Source: Deltaproteobacteria bacterium (lineage in GTDB: Bacteria; Myxococcota_A; Polyangia; DRWM01; JAAZOP01). Taken from it: a stretch of DNA of 35,030 nt. Position numbers and translations under genes: made by a program. The notes under the pieces are model-generated. The model was not told the origin of the DNA. It saw only the letters and a list, made by a program, of their open reading frames with translations, and made no database searches. This document shows, piece by piece, positions 8,588 to 17,309 of this stretch; within the stretch, counting starts at the first letter, position 1, and each line of letters starts with the position of its first letter. The stretch lies in assembly GCA_016930215.1 (NCBI GenBank), contig JAFGHH010000307.1, positions 1 to 35,030 on the forward strand. The letters run 5' to 3'.

Positions 8588-9065
8588 CGCTCGACTCCTC
8601 CGTCCCCGCCGGCAGCGCCGCGGCCGGCAGCACCTCGGCAATCCGCACCCGGAACGACGGCCGCCGTGCCAGCCGCCGGCCGAGCCACCGGACGCAGACC
8701 AGCGCGCCCACGAGGAACGTCCCCAGGAACAGCCCGACCGACGCGTCGGCGCCGACCCCCAGCAGCCGGGGCCCCACGGTCGCCCCGAGCGCCGCGCCTG
8801 CCAGCACGGCGGCGGTCGGGATGCCGTACAGCACCACGGCGCTCGCCAGCACGGCCCGCGGGACGACTTCCAGCGCCACCAGGTCGCCCACGCGCGCCCC
8901 CGCCGCGTTCCACGCCTCGACCGTCCGTTCGCCCGTGCCGCCGAACACCGATTCGCCGCACGCGCCCTTGGCGTGGCACGCCTCGCACGTCGGGAGCGCC
9001 ACGGCGCTCACGAGGGCCCTGTCGTCCGGGAACAGACCGATGACCTTGGCGCACGCGCGATCCAT
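8580..9065 (-). CDS. rseC: RseC/MucC family protein (SoxR-reducing system type)
   Basis: This 161-residue protein has a Cys-bearing N-terminal domain (CEACHAKGACG, the CxxC...C arrangement of RseC) followed by two membrane helices (about residues 75-100 and 115-135). RseC is known with RsxABCDGE (the E. coli name for Rnf) as part of the system that reduces SoxR, and as a modulator of SigE signalling. In Bacteroidetes and other groups it commonly leads the rnfBCDGEA operon, as here. The ATG at 9065 gives the normal RseC start (MDRACAKVIG). The track's longer start at 9119 is a TTG that is itself part of the predicted -35 box, so it is unlikely. Its precise role outside enterobacteria is unknown. 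Confidence 0.87.
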   Translation of the reverse strand: MDRACAKVIGLFPDDRALVSAVALPTCEACHAKGACGESVFGGTGERTVEAWNAAGARVGDLVALEVVPRAVLASAVVLYGIPTAAVLAGAALGATVGPRLLGVGADASVGLFLGTFLVGALVCVRWLGRRLARRPSFRVRIAEVLPAAALPAGTEESSGA

Positions 9066-9091
9066 CTCATTCCGACCCCGCGCGAGCCCGG

Positions 9092-9119
9092 CTTGTACCA
9101 CTTTCGCCCGTGGTGTCAA
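9092..9119 (-). promoter_or_regulatory. Predicted sigma70-type promoter of the rnf operon
   Basis: On the minus strand the sequence reads TTGACA, 16 bases, TACAAG. The -35 is a perfect consensus and the -10 matches at four of six positions. The start of transcription would fall near 9085, leaving a leader of about 20 bases before the rseC ATG at 9065. No other good promoter is seen between rubrerythrin and rseC, so it probably drives all eight genes down to apbE. Confidence 0.6.
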
Positions 9120-9190
9120 CAGAACGGGGAGGGCCGACCGGGGCGATGTCGTGGGTCGCCGGTCGTCGGCTCTCGGCCCGGCCGGGTCGC

Positions 9191-9219
9191 CGTCGTCGTC
9201 GTCGTCGCCGTCGTCGTCG
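9191..9219. repeat. (CGT/CGC) trinucleotide microsatellite
   Basis: The + strand carries nine CGT-like units with one CGC interruption between the rnf promoter and the rubrerythrin stop codon. It is non-coding in my annotation. It may vary in length between strains, but no function is evident. Confidence 0.75.
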
Positions 9220-9246
9220 GCGGTCGGGCCGCGATCGGCCGTGCGG

Positions 9247-9738
9247 TCAGCGCGGCTGGCGGGCCAGGAGGTCCTGCAGGATCGCCATGTGGCGCAGCTC
9301 CTCGTCGATCAGCGCCTCGATCTTGTCCCGGCCCAGTCGCTCGGGGACGAGGTGCCGCATCGACGAGTAGACCACGACCGAGTCCTTCTCGAAGCCGATC
9401 GCCGCTTCCAGCGCCTCCGCGGGGCTCTGGCAGCCCGCGGCGAGCGCGGCGGGGTCGTGCCGGCGGACGAAGACGTGGGTGTCGGCGATGGCCTTGAGGT
9501 AGCTCTCGACCTCGCCGAGCTGGTCCTCGAGGCCGACCGGCGGGGCGCCGACCGCCGCCGCGCGCAGCTCCTCGAAGACCGCGACGTGCTGGCGTTCCCA
9601 GTTGGCCAGGTCGGCGAACACCTTGCGGCAGGCCGGGTCCGTGCTGCGGCGGGCGGCCTCCTCGTAGAACGCCTGGCCGTTCTTCTCGATCTCGATGCCG
9701 ATGCGGAAGATCTCGTCGGCGGAGTAGGCGTCGCCCAT
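9247..9738 (-). CDS. Rubrerythrin-like ferritin-fold diiron protein
   Basis: This is a 163-residue cytoplasmic protein predicted to be a four-helix bundle. Two half-motifs carry the diiron ligands: a helix with EKNGQAFYEEAA then WERQHV (ExxH), and EAAIGFEKDSVVVYSS then DEELRHM (ExxH). This is the rubrerythrin/ferritin-like arrangement seen in peroxide-reducing or iron-handling proteins. The C-terminal rubredoxin domain of classical rubrerythrin is absent. The ATG at 9738 has a good Shine-Dalgarno (AAGGAG, 6 bases upstream), so the track start at 9825 is rejected. Its neighbour is the ferredoxin-linked Rnf operon, which fits a redox or oxidative-stress role, but this is inference. It has its own promoter. 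Confidence 0.85.
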   Translation of the reverse strand: MGDAYSADEIFRIGIEIEKNGQAFYEEAARRSTDPACRKVFADLANWERQHVAVFEELRAAAVGAPPVGLEDQLGEVESYLKAIADTHVFVRRHDPAALAAGCQSPAEALEAAIGFEKDSVVVYSSMRHLVPERLGRDKIEALIDEELRHMAILQDLLARQPR

Positions 9739-9796
9739 CGTCGGCTCCTTCGGCCCGCCATCGCCGCCGGCGCGTCCGGCGCGCGGGACCGGGCGC

Positions 9797-9825
9797 ATCC
9801 TGCGGTCGGCTTCGGGCGGTGTCAA
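9797..9825 (-). promoter_or_regulatory. Predicted sigma70-type promoter of the rubrerythrin-like gene
   Basis: The minus strand reads TTGACA, 17 bases, CAGGAT. The -35 is perfect and is followed by CC, as in the rnf promoter (TTGACACC in both). The -10 is weak (three of six). The predicted leader is about 50 bases and ends in AAGGAG before the ATG at 9738. Confidence 0.5.
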
Positions 9826-9871
9826 GGAGCGCGTCTCGCGCGTCTCGCGCCAGGAGCGAGTCTCGCGCCGA
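9826..9871. repeat. Imperfect direct repeat with AGGAGCG(C/A)GTCTCGCGC units
   Basis: In the divergent gap between the rubrerythrin-like gene and the beta-helix lipoprotein gene, the + strand contains two copies of AGGAGCGNGTCTCGCGC, with an extra GTCTCGCGC between them. The repeats begin just upstream of the rubrerythrin -35 box. They could be a protein-binding site, but this is not established. Confidence 0.4.
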
Positions 9872-9935
9872 GCCGCTGGCGCGGAGTGCCGGATCCTGCC
9901 AGACTGTCGGCAACGGCGAGGACAGGGAGGTTGCG

Positions 9936-11447
9936 ATGGGTTCGATTCGGGTCGGACGATCGTGTCGCAACGGCGGCGGGTGGTACCGGTCGGTGGCGGC
10001 GACGTTGGTCGCGGCGCTGTTCGGCTGCGGGGACGGCGGCGGCACGCAGACCCGCAGCGACGCCCCGCTCGGCTTCGAGTACGCCTACGACTACGACGCG
10101 AACCTGTACGTCGACGAGCCGGGGACCCCGATCGGCGAGGACCCGGGCGAGCCGGAGCCGGTCGGCGCCTGGGACGAGGTGCCGCGAGCCTACTCCCGCA
10201 CGCTGCACGTGCGACCGCCGGGGGCGACCTACGGTGCCGGCGACGGCTCGACGTGGGCCGACGCGCTGTCGGGATTGCCCGGGACGCTCGAGCGCGGCAC
10301 GCGCTACCTGCTCGCCGCGGGCGACTACTACGACGGTCCGTGGCCCGACCGCTTCTTCCAGCTCGAGTTCGAGACCCCGGAGGACGGCGACCGGTTCGTC
10401 GGCATCCTGAAGGCCACCGCGGACGACCACGGCAGCGAGGTCGGCTGGGAACCGGCGTTCGGCGAGGGCCGGGCGCGGCTCGGGCCGCTGGCGGTCGTCA
10501 CCGGCCGGCTGGAGGTGGACGGTCGGGCCGGTCTCGGCGGCGACGACGACGCCCACGGCATCCAGATCGCCGCGCGCGAGTGCGACGGCGAGCCGCCGGG
10601 GATGCCGATCACCTTTCCCTGGAACTGCGAGGCGACCGACGTCGCGTTCCGGCACGTCGACGTCCGCGGCTGCGGACACCGGCCCGACCCCACGCACTCG
10701 TCCGAGGACGCGATCTACAGCTACGCCGCGGGCGTGACGCGTTTCGCGCTCCGGCACGCCTACGTCCACGACTCGTTTCGCGGGCTGCTGTTCCTGCAGA
10801 ACTCGCGCGACGTGCTGGTCGAGGCGACGACGTTTGCGCGGGCGGGGCTGCACCACGAGGCGTTCACGATCGCGCTGCGCGAGGTCCGGGACGTCGTCGT
10901 CCGGCGCTGCGTGCTGATCGATTCCTACGGGGTGTTCGTCGGCTTCCAGGGCGTCGACAACGTCCGGTTCTACGGCAACGTGCTGCGCCGCACGCGCGCC
11001 GACTGGCCGATCTGGGCCGCGATCCACCTGACCGAGCACGGGGACGGGGTGCTGATCGCCAACAACACGTTCTACGATCTCCAGGGGCTGAACACGGGCG
11101 TGCGCGAGTCGCCCGAGGGGCTGGTGGACGGCCTGGAGGTGGTGAACAACCTGTGGGCCGGGACGCGGGCGGGCCAGATCATGCTGCACGGCGACCACGC
11201 ATACAATGCGTTCTGGAGCAACTACCGGGACGACGGCACGACCAGCCTCGACGACCGGATCGAGGAGGCCACGAAGCAGGTGCTGCCGGGCGACCCGTTC
11301 GTCGGCGCCGCGGCCGGCGATCTGCGCCTTGCCGGGCCGACGGAGTCGGGACGGACGCTGGCGCCGCCGGCCGACTGGGACCTGGCGGGCGTCCGGCGCG
11401 GCGAGGACGGCGTGTGGGACCGCGGCGCCTACGAGCATCGGGAGTGA
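9936..11447 (+). CDS. Lipoprotein with predicted right-handed parallel beta-helix
   Basis: This is a 503-residue secreted protein. The leader ends in the lipobox ALFGC, with the lipidated Cys at residue 31, and is followed by a Gly/Asp-rich linker. The N-terminal half contains VRPPGATYGAGDGSTWADAL, the usual opening of surface beta-helix proteins of the DUF1565/Beta_helix type (pectate-lyase fold). Short repeating strands follow (VEATTFARAGL, VVRRCVLIDSYGVF, VRFYGNVLRRT, VLIANNTFYDL, LEVVNNLWAG), typical of the coils of such helices. The C-terminus DRGAYEH is a common end of this family. Catalytic residues cannot be named; it may bind or cleave a polysaccharide. The ATG at 9936 has GGGAGG 5 bases upstream, so the earlier in-frame start at 9819 is rejected. 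It is followed after 29 bases by the Cys-rich lipoprotein gene, probably one transcript. Confidence 0.82.
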   Translation: MGSIRVGRSCRNGGGWYRSVAATLVAALFGCGDGGGTQTRSDAPLGFEYAYDYDANLYVDEPGTPIGEDPGEPEPVGAWDEVPRAYSRTLHVRPPGATYGAGDGSTWADALSGLPGTLERGTRYLLAAGDYYDGPWPDRFFQLEFETPEDGDRFVGILKATADDHGSEVGWEPAFGEGRARLGPLAVVTGRLEVDGRAGLGGDDDAHGIQIAARECDGEPPGMPITFPWNCEATDVAFRHVDVRGCGHRPDPTHSSEDAIYSYAAGVTRFALRHAYVHDSFRGLLFLQNSRDVLVEATTFARAGLHHEAFTIALREVRDVVVRRCVLIDSYGVFVGFQGVDNVRFYGNVLRRTRADWPIWAAIHLTEHGDGVLIANNTFYDLQGLNTGVRESPEGLVDGLEVVNNLWAGTRAGQIMLHGDHAYNAFWSNYRDDGTTSLDDRIEEATKQVLPGDPFVGAAAGDLRLAGPTESGRTLAPPADWDLAGVRRGEDGVWDRGAYEHRE

Positions 11448-11476
11448 CGCGGCGTGCCGGAGCGGAGGTGGAACCG

Positions 11477-12031
11477 ATGAGGCGGGACGACGTGCGATGC
11501 GGCCGGGCGGCGGGGGCGTGGCCGGTGCTGGCCTGCGTCGCGGCGGGCCTGGCGTGGGCCGGCTGCGAGGACGCCGGGGACGCACCGGCCTGCCGCTACC
11601 ACGAGGGCGACTGCAGCCTGTCGTGCGGCGACGGCTGCGAGCCGGAGTGCATGTACGTCGAGGGCGTCTGCAACATCGAGTGCGGGGACGACTGCGCGCC
11701 GACCTGCCGGGACAGCATCGATTGGGGGCCGTGCAACCTCCGCTGCGGGGACGACTGCACGCCGTACTGCTGGATCGGCGAGCGCTGCAACCTGGAGTGC
11801 GGGGAGCGCTGCGCGGCGCGCTGCCGCTATGTGCAGTCCTGCGACTTCGTCGTCGGCGACGGCTCCACCGTGGAGTGCGAGCTGGACGAGTACTGCGTGG
11901 TCGAGTGCCGCGGGTCGTGCCGGGTCGACTGCACCCACGTGCCGGCCTGCGACGTGACCTGCGCGACGGGCTCGCCGGTCTCCTGCCCCGACGGCAGCCT
12001 GGCCTGCGGGTCGGGTTGCGACCTGGACTGA
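11477..12031 (+). CDS. Cysteine-repeat lipoprotein of unknown function
   Basis: This is a 184-residue protein. The leader ends AWAGC with the lipidated Cys at residue 30. The mature part of 155 residues has 29 Cys by my count. About four tandem units follow the pattern C-x-L/I-x-C-G-D/E-x-C-x-P/A-x-C (for example CSLSCGDGCEPEC, CNIECGDDCAPTC, CNLRCGDDCTPYC, CNLECGERCAARC). Three looser Cys-rich units follow. The paired spacing suggests a stack of small disulfide-bonded repeats on the outer surface, or a metal-binding surface, but I do not recognise a named family. The ATG at 11477 has GGAGGTGG 6 bases upstream. The longer ORF from 9962 is a shadow of the beta-helix gene. Confidence 0.82.
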   Translation: MRRDDVRCGRAAGAWPVLACVAAGLAWAGCEDAGDAPACRYHEGDCSLSCGDGCEPECMYVEGVCNIECGDDCAPTCRDSIDWGPCNLRCGDDCTPYCWIGERCNLECGERCAARCRYVQSCDFVVGDGSTVECELDEYCVVECRGSCRVDCTHVPACDVTCATGSPVSCPDGSLACGSGCDLD

Positions 12032-12069
12032 CCCCGGTCGGGTCCGCGCGCCCTCGCCGCATTCCGCGT

Positions 12070-12098
12070 TTGACGGTCGGGGGTCGCGCGCCTATCCT
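12070..12098 (+). promoter_or_regulatory. Predicted sigma70-type promoter of the MYXO-CTERM-like protease gene
   Basis: The sequence is TTGACG, 17 bases, TATCCT: five of six and four of six matches at ideal spacing. Transcription would start near 12105, about 27 bases before the GTG start. GGAGGAGG lies 5 bases before that GTG. Confidence 0.6.
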
Positions 12099-12131
12099 AC
12101 CTTCGCGGGACGGGGGCCGGAGGAGGCGAAC

Positions 12132-14159
<2,028 letters not shown>

Positions 14160-14165
14160 AGATCG

Positions 14166-14352
14166 AACTGCGTCGCAGGCCCCGCGAGGGCGCCTGCCGG
14201 GAGTTCGGCCGGCGAAGGGAACCCCGTGCGAATCGGGGGTGGACCCGCCGCTGTGACCGGGGACTCCGCGCCGCAACAGGCCACTGCCGGCTTCGGGCCG
14301 GTGGGAAGGCGCGGCGCGGGGGGCGATCCGGGAGCCAGAAGACCTGCCTGCG
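14166..14352 (+). ncRNA. Cobalamin (B12) riboswitch
   Basis: Conserved blocks of the cobalamin aptamer appear in the correct order. They are GAAGGGAACCCCGTGCGAAT, then GGTGGACCCGCCGCTGTGACC, then the B12 box AACAGGCCACTGCCGG, then GGGAAGGCGC, and finally CCGGGAGCCAGAAGACCTGCC. The closing GCAGG (near 14175) can pair with CCTGC (near 14345) as P1. The element sits between a predicted promoter and a lipoprotein-TonB receptor-propeller operon. In this family cobalamin binding switches the downstream uptake genes off. I infer translational control from the hairpin that follows. The edges are good to about 10 bases; the ligand class (adenosyl- or hydroxo-cobalamin) cannot be decided by eye. Confidence 0.93.
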
Positions 14353-14418
14353 ACCATGCCGGATGCGTCTCCGCGGAACGAGGCGCGTGCCGGGCTTCCC
14401 CAGGGGACGAAACAGGGG

Positions 14419-14446
14419 CCTCCCCGGGTCGTGCACGACGCGGAGG
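14419..14446 (+). promoter_or_regulatory. Candidate Shine-Dalgarno-sequestering hairpin (riboswitch expression platform)
   Basis: CCTCC at 14419-14423 is complementary to the GGAGG Shine-Dalgarno at 14442-14446. The loop contains its own stem, GTCG-TGCA-CGAC. Together they form a two-part stem that would hide the ribosome-binding site of the first B12 gene. No run of T follows, so translational rather than terminator control is likely. Confidence 0.5.
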
Positions 14447-14450
14447 TGCC

Positions 14451-15152
14451 GTGTTGCGATCGAAGGGCGGGAGGATCGAGGGCGGGACGGAGGGCGACCG
14501 GCGCCGGCGGCGTGGCGCGCGGGCGGCGCTCGCGGCGGGGCTGCTCGCGGCGGCGACCGCCTGCCTCGTCGAGGGCGACGACGGGGCGCCGTGCGACCCG
14601 CACGCCGTGCGCGTGGTCTCGTTCGCTCCGGGTCCCGGCGCCGGATTCGGCGCGGCGGAGCTGCCGGGGATCGTGCTCGGTCCCCCGTCGGGCGGGGGAG
14701 CCGAGCGGGGGAGCACCGACGTGGTTTCGCTCGGGGTCGGCGGCGAGATCGTCCTCGAGCTGGGCGGCGCGGGGATTCTCGACGGTCCCGGCGCGGATCT
14801 GCTCGTCTTCGAGAACGCGTTCTACGCCGGCGGCGACCCGACGCGGCCGTTCGTCGAGCCGGGCGTCGTGGGGGTCAGCGCGGACGGGACGACGTTCGTC
14901 GAGTTCCCGTGCGGCGGCGCCGCGCCCTGGGAGGGATGCGCGGGCCGGGCACCGGTGTTCGCGGCGCCCGGCAACGGCATCGACCCGGCCGACCCGGCGG
15001 CGGCGGGCGGCGATGCCTTCGACCTGGCGGACCTCGGCCTGTCGTCCGCGCGGTTCGTGCGGGTCCGCGATCGGGGGCTCGGCCCGGCCTTCCCCGACAC
15101 CGCGGGGTTCGACCTCGACGCGGTGGTCGCGGTCCACGCCTGCGGCGAGTGA
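14451..15152 (+). CDS. Riboswitch-controlled surface lipoprotein, candidate B12-binding accessory
   Basis: This is a 233-residue protein. A basic N-region (RRRRRGAR) and a hydrophobic segment end LLAAATAC, a plausible lipobox with Cys38. The mature domain is compact and beta-rich, with blocks VVSFAPGPGAGFG, DVVSLGVGGEIVLELG, GPGADLLVFENAFY, EPGVVGVSADGTTFVEF and the C-terminal GFDLDAVVAVHAC. From memory, surface proteins with the pattern SLG-GG-I-F then FENAF/GNAF then EPG-V-VS-DG also occur in B12 loci of Bacteroidetes. I therefore suggest a cobalamin-binding or receptor-accessory role; this is inference. The start is GTG 14451 (GGAGG 4 bases upstream) or TTG 14454 (7 bases). The TonB receptor gene begins 4 bases after the stop. 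Confidence 0.78.
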   Translation: MLRSKGGRIEGGTEGDRRRRRGARAALAAGLLAAATACLVEGDDGAPCDPHAVRVVSFAPGPGAGFGAAELPGIVLGPPSGGGAERGSTDVVSLGVGGEIVLELGGAGILDGPGADLLVFENAFYAGGDPTRPFVEPGVVGVSADGTTFVEFPCGGAAPWEGCAGRAPVFAAPGNGIDPADPAAAGGDAFDLADLGLSSARFVRVRDRGLGPAFPDTAGFDLDAVVAVHACGE

Positions 15153-15156
15153 GCGG

Positions 15157-17259
15157 GTGCGGGCACCGACCGGCCGTCTCGGCTTCCCGGCGTTCTGGGG
15201 CGCGTGGCCGCGGTTCGCCCTCGTCGCGCGGCTCCTCGCGGCCGGCTCGGCCGCGGCGCAGCCGGCGGTCGAGGAGGCCGAGGGCGTCGTCGGGCTGGAG
15301 CCGATCGAGGTCGTCGCCCCGCCGGAGCCGGTGCCGGCGGCGGCGGCGGAGAACCCCTCGCGCTTCGTGGAGGTGCTCGACGGCGCGCCGGTGCGCGAGG
15401 GGACGGGTTCGGTGGCCGACGTCGTGGAGGACGCGGCCGGCGTGCGCGTACGCCGCCATGGCGGTCTCGGGTCGTTCGCGACGATCTCGATCCGCGGGGC
15501 GGCGCCGTCGCAGGTGCCGGTGTTCATCGACGGCGTGCCCGCGGGCGACGCGCGCTCGGGCGTGGTGAGTCTCGAGGAGCTGCCCGCGGGGGAACTGGAG
15601 CGGATCGAGGTCTACCGCGGCTTCGCACCCGCGACGCTGGGCGACGCGGGGATCGGCGGCGCGCTGCAGCTCGTGACGCGCGCCGCGCCGGCCGCGGGCG
15701 GCCTGCGGTTGTCCACGGGGATGCTCGCGGGGTCGTTCGAGACCTGGAGGGGCTGGGTCGCAGGCGCGGGCGTCCCGGGTCGCGTCGGCGGCGAGCCCGT
15801 GGGCCTGCGGCTGCATTTCTCGCATCGCCGCAGCGCGGGGAACTACCGCTTCCTTTCCGACCACGGCACCCCGTTCGAGCCGGACGACGACGAGGTGCTG
15901 GTGCGGCGGAACAACGACGCGTCGCAGACGGTCGCCTCGGCGCGCCTCGCCGTGCCGCTCGGCGAGTGGAGCCTCGACGCCGCCCTGTCGCTCGTCGCCG
16001 CCGACCAGGGACTGGCGGGACTGGACTACGACCAGGCCGAGGCGGTGCGGCTGTCGGGGACCGACGGCCGGGTGCGGCTGGTCGCCGCGGCGCCGATGCT
16101 GGCCGACGGCCTCGCGGCGCTGGAGCTGGGCGGCTTCGGGGCGGTCCGCGGAGACCGGTTCTCGGACCCGCGGGGCGAGATCGGCGTCGGCCGGCAGGTC
16201 GAGGAGGACCTCGGCGGCGGCGGCGGTCTCTGGGGGATGCTCCGGCTGTTTCCCGGCGACGGCTCGCACCTGGTGCGCCTGCGCCTCGAGACGTCCTACG
16301 AGACGTTCCGGGCGGCGTACGAGCTGCCGGCGGCCGCGGAAGGCCCGCGACAGGGGCGCTGGGTCGCGCGGCTGGCCGGCGGCTACGAGGTCTCGCTGTG
16401 CGACGACGAGCTGGTGTTGCTGGCCGACCTGCGGGCCGACGCGCACGTGGACGATTTCTCCGGCGACCCGTACTTCCCGACCCGACCGGACGCGGTGGTC
16501 GGCGGCGCGTGGGACGTGCTGTTCTCGCCGTCCGCCGGCTTGCGTTGGGCCCCGCTCGCGGGACTCGAGCTGCGGGGCAACGTCGGGTGGTTCCACCGCG
16601 TACCGACGTTCGGCGAGCTGTTCGGCGATCGGGGGACGGTGATCGGCAACGCCGGGCTGCGGTCCGAATCGGCGGTCAACCTGGACCTCGGACCGGCCTG
16701 GCGCGGTCGAGACGAGGGGACCGGGCTGCACCTGCGGCTCGGCGCGGCGTTCTTCGCGTCGTTCGCCGACGACCTGATCGTCTTCGTGCCGCAGTCGCAG
16801 AGCGTGTTCCGGGCCGAGAACATCGGCGCCTCGCGCACGCTGGGCCTCGAGGCCACGCTCTGCGCCGGGTGGCGCGAAACCGTGGGCCTCGACCTGGCCT
16901 ACACGTTCCAGGAGGCGCGCGACACGGGGGACGCGCCGTACTGGTCCGGCCTGCGGCTGCCGGGCCGCGCCCCGCACGACCTGTCGGCGCGGCTCGCGCT
17001 GCGGCGCTGGGGCCTTGAGCTGTGGTACGAGCTCGATTGGCTCGCGGAAGCGCCGCTCGACCGCGCCAACTTGCGCACCGTGCCGGGCCGCGTCCTGCAC
17101 GGCGTGGGGCTTGGCTACCGGCTGCGCGCCGGCGATCGGAACGTGGTCGTGGCGGTCGAGGGGCGCAACCTGTCGGACGAGTGGGTCTACGACGCGTTCC
17201 GCTACCCCTTGCCGGGCCGGTCGGTGTTCGCGTCGTTCGTGATCGAGCTGGGGGAATAG
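15157..17259 (+). CDS. btuB: TonB-dependent outer-membrane receptor, BtuB-like
   Basis: This is a 700-residue protein. The signal peptide is cleaved after about Ala34 (GSAAA-QPA). A TonB-box-like EPIEVVA lies at 48-54. The plug domain spans about 65-190 with SVADVVEDAAGVRVRR, ISIRGAAPSQVPVFIDGVP and ELERIEVYRG...GIGGALQLVTR. A 22-strand barrel follows to the end, with the usual landmark GLRSESAVNLDLG. The family imports vitamin B12 or siderophores with energy from TonB-ExbBD. The cobalamin riboswitch upstream makes B12 or another corrinoid the likely substrate, and the gene symbol rests on that context. The GTG at 15157 is 4 bases after the preceding stop, suggesting coupling. The ORF from 14356 starts inside the riboswitch region and is rejected. 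The C-terminus (FASFVIELGE) does not end in the usual aromatic residue. Confidence 0.88.
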   Translation: MRAPTGRLGFPAFWGAWPRFALVARLLAAGSAAAQPAVEEAEGVVGLEPIEVVAPPEPVPAAAAENPSRFVEVLDGAPVREGTGSVADVVEDAAGVRVRRHGGLGSFATISIRGAAPSQVPVFIDGVPAGDARSGVVSLEELPAGELERIEVYRGFAPATLGDAGIGGALQLVTRAAPAAGGLRLSTGMLAGSFETWRGWVAGAGVPGRVGGEPVGLRLHFSHRRSAGNYRFLSDHGTPFEPDDDEVLVRRNNDASQTVASARLAVPLGEWSLDAALSLVAADQGLAGLDYDQAEAVRLSGTDGRVRLVAAAPMLADGLAALELGGFGAVRGDRFSDPRGEIGVGRQVEEDLGGGGGLWGMLRLFPGDGSHLVRLRLETSYETFRAAYELPAAAEGPRQGRWVARLAGGYEVSLCDDELVLLADLRADAHVDDFSGDPYFPTRPDAVVGGAWDVLFSPSAGLRWAPLAGLELRGNVGWFHRVPTFGELFGDRGTVIGNAGLRSESAVNLDLGPAWRGRDEGTGLHLRLGAAFFASFADDLIVFVPQSQSVFRAENIGASRTLGLEATLCAGWRETVGLDLAYTFQEARDTGDAPYWSGLRLPGRAPHDLSARLALRRWGLELWYELDWLAEAPLDRANLRTVPGRVLHGVGLGYRLRAGDRNVVVAVEGRNLSDEWVYDAFRYPLPGRSVFASFVIELGE

Positions 17260-17309
17260 GGAACAAGGAACGAGGAACAGCGAACGCGAGCAGGAGCGAG
17301 GGCGGAATC

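Noticed and set aside
8580-9119. RseC start at the TTG at 9119
   Set aside because: That TTG is the first three bases of the TTGACA -35 box and would lie upstream of the transcript start; the ATG at 9065 gives the normal RseC start.
14356-15156. N-terminal extension of the TonB receptor ORF
   Set aside because: It overlaps the lipoprotein gene in another frame. A signal peptide follows GTG 15157 exactly as expected for a receptor.
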